From: Candidatus Methanofastidiosia archaeon
Lineage (GTDB): Archaea; Methanobacteriota_B; Thermococci; Methanofastidiosales; Methanofastidiosaceae
Length of the DNA stretch: 16,511 nucleotides
Direction of reading: 5' to 3'
Assembly (NCBI GenBank): GCA_003558335.1
Contig: PWMA01000081.1
Location: 1-16,511 of the forward strand
Made by a program: the position numbers and the translations under genes. Positions 1-6,292 of this stretch are shown in pieces (the stretch's first letter is position 1; each line of letters begins with the position of its first letter). The notes beneath the pieces are model-generated. The model saw only the letters and a list, made by a program, of their open reading frames with translations. It was not told the origin of the DNA and made no database searches.

Positions 1-2262
1 AATGTATCAAATGTTGATCCAACTGACACTGTAACAATAATTGTCCGAGGAACTGATGAAAAGGACGGCTGTTGGGATTTCTATGTTGATGGGCAATGTG
101 GAAGCAAACCGTTAGAGTTTGAAATGAAATACAATACAAGTATTTCTCTTTGGCAACAAACAATATATCCTGATAATATATACCCGGAAATATATTTTGT
201 TGATTCCGATGTAACATGGGAAAACGAACCTTTAGAAACAGACATTCGTAGATCTAACTACCACCTTTTTCATTTTAAAAACTCATTTGAAATGGACGCG
301 AATATGTGCTTTTGGATAGAGTTAAATGCGGTGCCAGATAATGATCGTAATCCTGCTCCATTGATGGTGTATCTAGTTGGGCAGGGGCAAAATGCTTCTT
401 ATTTTGAGGGCGATGACGATTGGAGAGAAAAAGACAAAACAGAATTTGTAGGGAGTATACTAAGAACTCAACCTTTTCACCACAAGCATTCAGTTAATTC
501 TTCCCATCATTTAATTCCTTTAAGCACCGATTCAGATAAAAAGATAAAAGGGCTTGATGTTACAGATGACTTTTGGATAATTTTATACCAAGACGGTGTT
601 CCAGATAATAGAATCTGGGAATTGAGGTATCATGAGGATCAAGATTATAATTCATCGAAGTGGAAAGCTTGGTATACAGCTGAACTTACACCAGGAAATG
701 TGTGGACAACGCCAGAATTTAAGGGAGGTAGTCCAGATGTCCACATCCATATAGCGAGAAGGGAATCAATCACAGACCAGGTAAGCGTTGACATTAACGC
801 TACTAATGAACATGGATCTGATCAAAGAGACTATAATTTTACCTTTGCAGAACTTCCACCTCTTCCTCCCTCGCCCACTATTTTTACATCTCCAGATCCT
901 GAAAAACATCCTTACTATAGTGGGGATATAAATATATCGTGGTTAGAAGCGACAGACCCTAATAATGATCCATTGACTTATACAATAGTATTATCTGGGG
1001 ATGAGATTTCTGAACCTATGGAATTGTATAATGGGTCAGAACTTTCTTTTGATAATTGGGATAGCACTGATGTTCCAGATGGAATATATGATTTAAATCT
1101 TACAGTTTGCAATACAGAACCTTTGTGTGTAACAACTAAGTTAAGCGATCAGTATAATGTTAGTTTTGTTATATTAAATAATCCAGGCGACCTCGAATCA
1201 GAAATATCTGCAACCCCAGATACAGTATTAGTGGGCGATACAATTGATGTTAATATGACTGTTAAAAATGAAGGTGGCGAAGAGGTAAAGAATGTCTCAC
1301 CCTCAACATTAACAATAACAGGTACAGGGAATGCAAGCTTTACCTCAGGCCCAGACCCTGCAGATGCAAACCTATCTGCAGGTGAAGAGGTAACATTCAC
1401 ATGGACATATAAAGCAGATTCAGTAGGCACAGTAACATTTGAAGGCAATGCCAGTGGAACAGGCGCCCTTTCAGGCAACACTTTCACATCTCCCTTAACT
1501 ACTTCAAACGAAGTGACTATCTTAAGTGAGCTTGCTCTTACGTCCGAAATATTTGCAACACCTGCCACTGTAGAAAAAGGGGATATAATAACTGTCACAA
1601 AGACTGTTAAAAACACAGGCGGAGAAAATGCAATTGATGTAAATCCCTCTGAACTAATACTAAATAATCCCGGTTTAGCTTCTATTGTGGAAGGCCCAAC
1701 CCCTTTAACTCATGGCATACCTGCTGGAGAGAGCAGGACATTCACATGGACATATAAATCAAATTTACCAGGTATAGTTAATTTCACAGGAAGTGTAATT
1801 GGAACAGGCGAACAATCTGGAGATGAAGTTTCATCCATAGCAACATCAAATCCTGTTAGAATAATTCAAAGAGACAAACCACTGCCTGAAAACATTCTTT
1901 TCCCTAGCTTGAGGCTAGTTGAATTAGAAATAGATGATACCGGAGAAATAATTATCATAGACGAAACTAAATTTCATTTAATAGAACTCTCACCAGGTAA
2001 AAATACCTTAGTGGCCAAAGTTCATAACCCTGGATTTTTAACCCAGATAGATGTAAGAATAGAATTTGAAGACTTACCACAAGGGATATCTGTTAGCATA
2101 GAAGGGCAGAATCAGAAAATTAGGGCAAACCGTTTTGGAGAATATATGGTAACAATTGATGTGTCGCCCGATATACCTATTGGCGAATACAATATTAGAA
2201 TTAGAACATCCGCTAGAAGAGGAAGTGCAAGCAGAGCAGATGTAAAATTAATAATTAACTAA
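1..2262 (+). CDS. Large secreted or surface beta-sandwich repeat protein, 5'-partial
   Basis: The reading frame is open from base 1, so the methionine at 124 is probably internal and the true start lies upstream. Bases 1-850 encode a region I cannot assign. A proline-rich linker (ELPPLPPSP, about 850-876) leads into an Ig/fibronectin- or cadherin-like segment (about 877-1180; ATDPNNDPLTYTI, then VPDGIYDLNLTV). Two tandem domains follow (1198-1524 and 1543-1866), each about 108 residues, starting SEI.ATP and sharing VKN.GGE, AGE and TFTWTYK; they resemble CARDB/DUF11-type adhesion repeats. The end (about 1984-2259) resembles an NPCBM-associated NEW3 domain (SPGKNTLVAKVHNPG, then a PIGEYNI motif). 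Many N-x-S/T sequons and the lack of catalytic motifs suggest an extracellular structural or adhesive role. No membrane helix or sorting tail is visible before the stop, so anchoring would have to come from the missing N-terminus or from non-covalent binding. Function is inferred from domain type only. Confidence 0.75.
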   Translation, partial: NVSNVDPTDTVTIIVRGTDEKDGCWDFYVDGQCGSKPLEFEMKYNTSISLWQQTIYPDNIYPEIYFVDSDVTWENEPLETDIRRSNYHLFHFKNSFEMDANMCFWIELNAVPDNDRNPAPLMVYLVGQGQNASYFEGDDDWREKDKTEFVGSILRTQPFHHKHSVNSSHHLIPLSTDSDKKIKGLDVTDDFWIILYQDGVPDNRIWELRYHEDQDYNSSKWKAWYTAELTPGNVWTTPEFKGGSPDVHIHIARRESITDQVSVDINATNEHGSDQRDYNFTFAELPPLPPSPTIFTSPDPEKHPYYSGDINISWLEATDPNNDPLTYTIVLSGDEISEPMELYNGSELSFDNWDSTDVPDGIYDLNLTVCNTEPLCVTTKLSDQYNVSFVILNNPGDLESEISATPDTVLVGDTIDVNMTVKNEGGEEVKNVSPSTLTITGTGNASFTSGPDPADANLSAGEEVTFTWTYKADSVGTVTFEGNASGTGALSGNTFTSPLTTSNEVTILSELALTSEIFATPATVEKGDIITVTKTVKNTGGENAIDVNPSELILNNPGLASIVEGPTPLTHGIPAGESRTFTWTYKSNLPGIVNFTGSVIGTGEQSGDEVSSIATSNPVRIIQRDKPLPENILFPSLRLVELEIDDTGEIIIIDETKFHLIELSPGKNTLVAKVHNPGFLTQIDVRIEFEDLPQGISVSIEGQNQKIRANRFGEYMVTIDVSPDIPIGEYNIRIRTSARRGSASRADVKLIIN
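1198..1866 (+). repeat. Two tandem CARDB/DUF11-like domain repeats
   Basis: Two copies of a roughly 108-residue beta-sandwich domain lie at 1198-1524 and 1543-1866, offset by 345 bases. Most of the DNA has diverged, but a 21-base block coding for TFTWTYK is identical in both (1393-1413 and 1738-1758). This is an internal domain duplication within the surface protein, not a mobile repeat. Confidence 0.75.
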
Positions 2263-2274
2263 TTGTTTTTTTTT
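2263..2274 (+). terminator. Oligo-T terminator of the surface protein gene
   Basis: Directly after the TAA stop is TTG followed by nine T (2266-2274). Archaeal RNA polymerase commonly terminates at such T-runs without a hairpin. The site lies between two converging genes. The opposite strand also carries a short T5 run (2275-2279) and AT-rich sequence that may end the thioredoxin transcript. Confidence 0.5.
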
Positions 2275-2300
2275 AAAAAGAGAATATTATAAAAATAAAT

Positions 2301-2624
2301 TTAAACATTTCTTTCTATTCTTTTTATTAGCTCTTCTTTAGGTACGAATCCAATTATTGTATCAAATATCTTACCATCTCTAAAAATAGCAATTGTTGGT
2401 ATACTTCTAATTCCATACCTTTGAGCTACAGACATACTTTTATCAACATCCAGTTTACCAATTTTCCACTCTGGATGCTCTTTTGCAACTTCTTCAATAA
2501 TTGGGGCAATCATTTGACATGGCCCACACCAAGCTGCCCAAAAATCAACAACTACAGGTTTGTTACTATTTATTACTTCCTGTTCAAAATTTGCATCTGT
2601 TATTTGAATTATATTACTTCCCAT
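2301..2624 (-). CDS. trxA: Thioredoxin
   Basis: This 107-residue protein is a complete thioredoxin. It has the redox motif WCGPC (W32, C33, C36) after VVVDFWAA, the cis-proline loop SIPT (P76), the buried aspartate D27 and the usual C-terminal helix. It reduces disulfides in cytosolic proteins, taking electrons from a thioredoxin reductase that is not in the window. The length is standard for the family and there is no signal peptide. The ATG is supported by AGGTGA (2630-2635) six bases upstream on the minus strand. A separate TATA-like element lies in the 68-base gap after the regulator gene, so it is probably transcribed on its own, though read-through from the upstream lipoyl cluster is possible. 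Possible roles in sulfur chemistry or redox sensing near that cluster are inference only. Confidence 0.95.
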   Translation of the reverse strand: MGSNIIQITDANFEQEVINSNKPVVVDFWAAWCGPCQMIAPIIEEVAKEHPEWKIGKLDVDKSMSVAQRYGIRSIPTIAIFRDGKIFDTIIGFVPKEELIKRIERNV

Positions 2625-2657
2625 TTAATTCACCTAACTGTAAAAGAAAAATAACCA

Positions 2658-2667
2658 CTTAAAAATC
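2658..2667 (-). promoter_or_regulatory. trxA: Putative TATA box for thioredoxin
   Basis: On the minus strand this reads GATTTTTAAG, with AT-rich flanks, about 25 bases before a likely start point near 2636-2640 and just ahead of the AGGTGA site. It fits an archaeal TATA box with a short leader. Assigned by eye from spacing and composition. Confidence 0.4.
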
Positions 2668-2692
2668 TTTTGTTTGATATTTTTTCATAGTA

Positions 2693-3046
2693 TTATTCAA
2701 GAGATTTAATGGAGTCCTGAAGTTCTTGATACCATTCTTCAATGTTTGACAGAACTCTTTTTTTAAGTTCTTCTCGTGGCAATGATTTATAAATAAAATA
2801 TCTTCCTCTTTTTCCTTGCACACAACATTTAGATTCTCTGAATATAAGCTCTTTCTCCAACAAATTCTTTAGAGATTTTTGAATAGTTGTTCTGTCTTTT
2901 TTTAAGAGATTTTGAATATCTTTCACCTTCATTCCTTCTTCTGGAAGACTCAATATGATCTCTACCTCAAGATCAGTTATATCAAAGGCGCACTTTAGTA
3001 TTTTTTTTAGCTCTTTGCTGCTTTTTATAGAAGGTATGGTTTCCAT
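2693..3046 (-). CDS. TrmB-like winged-helix transcriptional regulator
   Basis: A 117-residue protein with a single winged helix-turn-helix. The N-terminal helix (DITDLEVEIILSL, about 22-34) precedes the HTH (KVKDIQNLLKKDRTTIQKSLKNLLEKELI, about 40-68), with recognition helix around DRTTIQKSLKNLL. A basic wing follows (CCVQGKRGRYFIYKSL, 74-89), then a C-terminal helix (REELKKRVLSNIEEWYQELQ) that may serve dimerisation. It resembles small archaeal TrmB/MarR-type regulators without a sugar-binding domain. Cysteines C19, C74 and C75 are notable because the pair sits at the wing, where oxidation or metal binding could alter DNA contact; that is inference. The gene is last in the minus-strand unit, starting 7 bases after the radical SAM stop, which suggests it controls that unit or responds to its product. 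The start has only a weak GTGATC site. Confidence 0.8.
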   Translation of the reverse strand: METIPSIKSSKELKKILKCAFDITDLEVEIILSLPEEGMKVKDIQNLLKKDRTTIQKSLKNLLEKELIFRESKCCVQGKRGRYFIYKSLPREELKKRVLSNIEEWYQELQDSIKSLE

Positions 3047-3053
3047 AGGATCA

Positions 3054-3872
3054 CTAACACATAGAACAACATATATCTTTTAAAGCCACATTTCCTTGAT
3101 TTTTTATAAGTTTAATCATATTTTTTGAGGGATATGCAATGTTATCGAATAGCAAAGCTGATTCGTCAAGCTCTTTTACCCTTGGTCTCATACAACCCAG
3201 AGATAATATTTCTTTAGGAAAGGATTTTCTTGCATAAACAAAGAAATCTTTTATGCCTTTAAAATCATAATCAACTATGTATTTTTTCTGAATCTCATTT
3301 TTTATTAGTACCAGGAGTGTTATTGACTTAATTGGATACTTTTTCAAAATTTTAATGGCATTATACTCTCCTACTATTTTTCCTCTATCAAGTCCCACAC
3401 ATATGTGAGGAATTACATTTACATCTTCCTCTATTAAAAATCTTAAAGTATTTTCATAATCTATAACCTTGAAAGGCATATTCAGTATTTTTTTTATAGT
3501 ATCATTACTTCCTACAAAATCAACTGATACCAAATCTACTTTGCTTTTCTTAATTTTTTTTGCATCTTTTCTTTTTAGTAATCCAGAATGAAGATTCAAT
3601 AAAAGATTGGTATTTTTTTTTATTTCTCTAATTATCGAGTAATCGATTGGAACCTTTCCAGATTTATCTAATCCTCCACTAATTAGTATTCCTTTTGCAC
3701 CTTTATTCTCCAACTCTAATGCTTTTTCATAAAGATCTTCTTGTTTTACATAACTCATAAATCTTAAATATTTGCGATTGCAATGAATACAAGAAAAATA
3801 GCATTCTTCTCCAGTTATTGAAATACTAGGAAATGAAATTTTTGAAGGGTAACATATGAACTTACATTTCAT
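3054..3872 (-). CDS. Biotin-synthase-like radical SAM protein, probable LipS-type lipoyl synthase subunit
   Basis: A 272-residue radical SAM protein. The CX3CX2C motif that binds the [4Fe-4S] cluster and S-adenosylmethionine is C24-YFS-C28-IH-C31, preceded by SISITGEE. ISGG (64-67) matches the SAM-binding GGE-like region, and the barrel continues through LNLHSG, DLVSVDFVG, PHICVGLDRG and LLVLIKN. Near the end are GCMRPR (C227) and the terminus CCSMC (C268, C269, C272), typical of archaeal proteins annotated as biotin-synthase homologues. In Thermococcus, two such proteins (LipS1 and LipS2) together insert sulfur at C6 and C8 of octanoyl groups. The adjoining sLplB-like gene, overlapping by 11 bases, supports a lipoyl role here. 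Which of the two subunits this is cannot be told by eye, and the partner is not in the window. The start is preceded by GAGGGCGAT. Another radical SAM function remains possible. Confidence 0.72.
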   Translation of the reverse strand: MKCKFICYPSKISFPSISITGEECYFSCIHCNRKYLRFMSYVKQEDLYEKALELENKGAKGILISGGLDKSGKVPIDYSIIREIKKNTNLLLNLHSGLLKRKDAKKIKKSKVDLVSVDFVGSNDTIKKILNMPFKVIDYENTLRFLIEEDVNVIPHICVGLDRGKIVGEYNAIKILKKYPIKSITLLVLIKNEIQKKYIVDYDFKGIKDFFVYARKSFPKEILSLGCMRPRVKELDESALLFDNIAYPSKNMIKLIKNQGNVALKDICCSMC

Positions 3873-4134
3873 TTATCGCCCTCTTAAAAATTTCCATTAA
3901 GTCTTCCTTTTCTATGCCATATGTCTTGATATTAGTTGAAAAAAAGTCTTCAATGATAGAAAAAGTCTCAGCTAAACTTTTGCCTTCTAGAGATTTTTCT
4001 AAATCTTGGAGATTTTCTTCTGGAAAAATAAAAAAATCTCCGTATATACAAACATTTGAAAATCTATATTTTTGATATTCAAATGAAACACCTATTAGCT
4101 TTCCCCCTTTCTTTTTATATTCAAAAAGAATCAT
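3862..4134 (-). CDS. lplB: Small lipoate-protein ligase C-terminal subunit (sLplB-like)
   Basis: A 90-residue protein matching the C-terminal accessory domain of lipoate-protein ligases. The N-terminus KKKGGKLIGVSFEY corresponds to the family's P/K-GGKL entry strand. It is followed by FSNVCIYGDFFIFPEE (about 25-40), then helices LQDLEKSLEGKSLAETFSIIEDFFS and a final helix. In archaea this domain is often a separate gene working with a catalytic sLplA; the two together adenylate and attach octanoate or lipoate to acceptor proteins such as GcvH or E2. No sLplA lies in the window. The stop overlaps the start of the radical SAM gene by 11 bases, implying translational coupling and a shared pathway. 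The start ATG has only a weak site upstream (GGTAG, about 4142-4146). Family assignment is by motif memory; a profile search against PF10437 would settle it. Confidence 0.75.
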   Translation of the reverse strand: MILFEYKKKGGKLIGVSFEYQKYRFSNVCIYGDFFIFPEENLQDLEKSLEGKSLAETFSIIEDFFSTNIKTYGIEKEDLMEIFKRAINEM

Positions 4135-4164
4135 TTTTTTCTACCATCTTTATATAAAACTCTA

Positions 4165-4181
4165 CATTTAAATAATATAAA
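4165..4181 (-). promoter_or_regulatory. Putative promoter of the lipoyl operon
   Basis: The minus strand reads TTATATTATTTAAATG here, a TATA-like element placed to give a start near 4141-4145, just ahead of the sLplB ATG at 4134. A stronger-looking TTTATATAAA (4149-4158) is too close to the start codon unless transcription begins inside the gene. The whole 4141-4235 gap is AT-rich, so the exact box is uncertain. Confidence 0.3.
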
Positions 4182-4194
4182 AAATACTATGTTA

Positions 4195-4208
4195 CTTTTA
4201 TATATATG
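4195..4208 (+). promoter_or_regulatory. Putative TATA box for the 523-residue protein gene
   Basis: CTTTTATATATATG lies 28-41 bases before the ATG at 4236, giving a very short leader that carries only a weak AAGGAT site (4227-4232). The element is divergent from the lipoyl operon promoter in the same 101-base gap, so the two units could be co-regulated. The call rests on spacing and sequence only. Confidence 0.4.
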
Positions 4209-4235
4209 TTTTTAAATTTATAATTTAAGGATATT

Positions 4236-5807
4236 ATGGCAAATAGTATATCTTTGAGACTCAATGATTACTACCTTTGGAAAAGGTATCCAACTTATTC
4301 TGAATTTCCTTGGGATAGAAAATATGTTAATGTCGAATTCTTAGAATATGAAAAGAAAAGAATTAATAAACTAGAAAAATGGCTTAAAGATTTTAATAGA
4401 TCCGAATATGGAACACTTCTAGAAGAAGTTTCATTTTATGTTGTCCCATTAAAAATAGATTCTTCTTGGAATGTGGCCACTGAATCTCAAACTAATAGTA
4501 GATTAATAGGCCTTTCTGCACTTTTTAATACCCCCATAGCAGTAAGTATAGGGTTAATCCCATTTGAAAAAGATGCCCCTGAAGAGTATGCCCTAATTAA
4601 TATAACAAAATCAAAAAAATTATATGTTTATAACGCTAAATTGAAAAAAAGCGAATCCGCCATTTTAATCGAGGACTGGGAAGAGCTTCCGTCTGACTCA
4701 GTTTATTTAGATGTCCCTTATGAAAAGAGATTAATTGAAAATCTATTCGCTGAAAATTTGCCGTTGGACAAAGAAATATCGAGATCCTTCCAAGCTCCCC
4801 TCTTAAGTGCCCCTTATGATGGAAACTTAGGCGGCATATCCTTGTCTTCTCTTTCTTGGAATTCAAAACTTGCAACTGAATTGATGAAGATTATCCAATT
4901 AATGACTCCTCCTGAGTATAGAGACATTTCCCCTCCAAAAAAGACAATCAACGGAATAAGTTTTTATTCAAATGATATTGGCTATAAAATTGCAGAAAGA
5001 CCAAGACCAGGCAGAGATATAATTTCTAATATTTATTCTGAAAATTATACTAAATTGCATCATTCTCTTAAAGAAAGAAATAACTTCGAAGGAGAATACT
5101 CATTATTTTCTTCAATAAAGATCAATGAAGGAAATAGAAAACAAAGGATTCTTGAAACATTTAGAAACTTTACCAAAACAGAAATTACTCTCTCAGATAT
5201 TGACCAATTATTATCTGAAGAGGATATGTATGTTAGGCCTCTGATAAATTCAATAGACGAGAACTTATGGATTCAGATTGCATATGCTCATCAAAATAAT
5301 CCTTCTGAAGGAAAAAAATATGAAAAAGAATACTTGGAACTTATTGATCTACTGTCCAAAGATTTCAATATTTTGTTAGATGACAAAATAAAACAAGAGA
5401 AAACTAGAGAGTTTGTTGTTCGTTCTATGATCAGTAAAACAGGATACAATCTAAAAAGATTGGCACAGTCATTTGCAAGAGCTAACGATGAAAAAGAGAT
5501 AAGAGATAAATTTCTAAAAGATTCAAGAAAAATAATTCTTGATAACTTTGAAAGATTGTTAAATGAACCATCCATCAAAAAGCAAATAGATTCTATAAAG
5601 GACTATGAATCTAATGAAAGGTATAATGTTGTTCAGGCAACTCTAATTAACAACCCCAATTTAACTATAACTGAAATATATCGTGAAGTAGAATCAACTG
5701 GATTGTTTAAAGATGAGTATGACTTACAGAATTTACTAGATTGGATGTATAAAAAGGGACAAATAATTAGAGATTCGAAGAATCGTTATTCTTTTATTTT
5801 CTTTTGA
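4236..5807 (+). CDS. Unrecognised 523-residue protein with C-terminal winged helix
   Basis: I do not recognise a family. The protein is soluble-looking, with no signal peptide or membrane segment. The first third is rich in aromatic and charged residues (LRLNDYYLWKRYPTYSEFPW; FLEYEKKRINKLEKWLKDF), followed by a beta-rich stretch (VSFYVVPLKI, then IAVSIGLIPFEK and ALINI). The middle holds a glycine/serine-rich loop (SAPYDGNLGGISLSSLSW, about 192-209). Residues 290-460 are mostly helical and charged. The last 60 residues (464-523) look like a winged helix: NVVQATLINNPNLTITEIYREVE, then a helix DEYDLQNLLDWMYKKGQII and a wing RDSKNRYSFIFF. This suggests nucleic-acid binding or protein docking, as in MCM or replication-factor tails, but that is inference. 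It stands alone between a divergent promoter and a separately promoted Sm-like gene. The ATG is chosen because it follows the TATA box closely. Confidence 0.7.
   Translation: MANSISLRLNDYYLWKRYPTYSEFPWDRKYVNVEFLEYEKKRINKLEKWLKDFNRSEYGTLLEEVSFYVVPLKIDSSWNVATESQTNSRLIGLSALFNTPIAVSIGLIPFEKDAPEEYALINITKSKKLYVYNAKLKKSESAILIEDWEELPSDSVYLDVPYEKRLIENLFAENLPLDKEISRSFQAPLLSAPYDGNLGGISLSSLSWNSKLATELMKIIQLMTPPEYRDISPPKKTINGISFYSNDIGYKIAERPRPGRDIISNIYSENYTKLHHSLKERNNFEGEYSLFSSIKINEGNRKQRILETFRNFTKTEITLSDIDQLLSEEDMYVRPLINSIDENLWIQIAYAHQNNPSEGKKYEKEYLELIDLLSKDFNILLDDKIKQEKTREFVVRSMISKTGYNLKRLAQSFARANDEKEIRDKFLKDSRKIILDNFERLLNEPSIKKQIDSIKDYESNERYNVVQATLINNPNLTITEIYREVESTGLFKDEYDLQNLLDWMYKKGQIIRDSKNRYSFIFF
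5772..5806 (+). terminator. Hairpin plus T-tract overlapping the end of the 523-residue gene
   Basis: GATTC-GAA-GAATC (5772-5784) can form a five-base-pair hairpin and is followed by a T-rich tract (5786-5805) that runs up to the TGA stop. This resembles a terminator placed inside the coding end. Since archaeal termination mainly needs T-runs, the tract itself may be enough. Both elements also encode residues, so chance cannot be excluded. Confidence 0.3.
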
Positions 5808-5845
5808 TATATAGCTCGACATCAAATCTTATTTCCAATAAAAAC

Positions 5846-5855
5846 ACTTAAATAC
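5846..5855 (+). promoter_or_regulatory. Putative TATA box for the Sm-like gene
   Basis: CACTTAAATA with an A-rich upstream flank lies about 35-40 bases before the proposed TTG start at 5888. Transcription about 25 bases downstream would start near 5873-5880 and give a very short leader containing GGTGGTG. Confidence 0.4.
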
Positions 5856-5887
5856 CTGTTTTATAAAGACTCAATCCCGGTGGTGCA

Positions 5888-6115
5888 TTGTCAAAATTAC
5901 TACTTAAAAAACTTGAATACTTTAATGAAAAAACATTAGTAATATCAATCGATGGCAGCATCTTTAAAGGGAGATTAGTTGATTTCGACGAAGACGTACT
6001 TTGTCTTGTTGATGTGACTGATATCAGTGGTTCTTCAGGTAAAGAACTTGTTGTAAGTCTTAGCAATGTAGTCTGGATAATATTGGCTGATGAAAGTAAA
6101 CAGAAAAAAGATTAA
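5888..6115 (+). CDS. Small Sm-like (LSm-fold) protein, non-canonical
   Basis: A 75-residue protein that fits a single Sm fold: an N-terminal helix (SKLLLKKLEYF), then five short strands TLVISIDG, SIFKGRLVDFDEDVLCLVDVTD, KELVVSLS and NVVWIILAD. The pattern DG..F.GRLVDFDEDVL.L matches the Sm1 motif in shape, but the usual archaeal D.HMNLVL and the Sm2 motif IRG..V are replaced by DEDVLCL and LSNVVWI. It is thus probably a diverged LSm-type RNA-binding or oligomeric protein rather than SmAP1. The start is TTG, since no ATG or GTG fits the frame; GGTGGTG (5879-5885) lies only two bases before it, so this may be a near-leaderless start. It sits alone before the ribosomal operon, each with its own promoter. 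A role in RNA metabolism is inferred. Confidence 0.72.
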   Translation: MSKLLLKKLEYFNEKTLVISIDGSIFKGRLVDFDEDVLCLVDVTDISGSSGKELVVSLSNVVWIILADESKQKKD

Positions 6116-6126
6116 CACACCATAAC

Positions 6127-6137
6127 ACTTATAAATC
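6127..6137 (+). promoter_or_regulatory. Promoter of the ribosomal protein operon
   Basis: ACTTATAAATC (TATA core TTATAAAT, 6129-6136) is the best archaeal TATA box in the 194-base region before L3. A start about 25 bases downstream (near 6155-6160) would leave a leader of about 150 bases, long for archaea. No better box is seen close to the L3 start. Confidence 0.55.
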
Positions 6138-6196
6138 CTATATTATACTGCCAATACAGCAGAAATTGCATTAAAAGATGTTACGAGTTACAGACG

Positions 6197-6252
6197 GGGA
6201 TAAAGTGAAAGCGACTTTATTCCTCAATTCTTGACTAATAATCAATAATTGA
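6197..6252 (+). promoter_or_regulatory. Two abutting hairpins in the leader of the ribosomal operon
   Basis: Hairpin 1 pairs GGGATAAAGT (6197-6206) with ACTTTATTCC (6214-6223): ten base pairs with one G-U and a seven-base loop. Hairpin 2 begins at the very next base: TCAATT (6224-6229) pairs with AATTGA (6247-6252), then a C/T mismatch, then TTGA (6231-6234) with TCAA (6242-6245) around the loop CTAATAA. The two could stack coaxially. Their place in a long leader before L3 suggests a regulatory structure such as a ribosomal protein binding site or a processing signal. No known leader family is recognised. Confidence 0.5.
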
Positions 6253-6292
6253 ATTTGGAGATTTGGGCGTTAGGCTCGATACTCTTTATTAA

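Noticed and set aside
1149..1616. 155-residue open frame on the minus strand inside the surface protein
   Set aside because: It is antisense to the clear repeat domains, has no ribosome binding site or promoter, and its serine/valine/proline-rich protein is what the repeat DNA gives when read in reverse.
2421..2654. 77-residue plus-strand frame opposite thioredoxin
   Set aside because: It is a shadow of a strongly conserved thioredoxin gene and resembles no family.
4141..4235. Palindromic operators for the winged-helix regulator in the divergent gap
   Set aside because: Several AT-only near-palindromes occur (for example TTTAAATTTA), but in such AT-rich DNA they are expected by chance.
6265..6277. 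Hairpin GGGC-GTTAG-GCTC in the leader
   Set aside because: Only four pairs with one G-U; too weak to report as a feature by itself, though it could matter within a larger fold.
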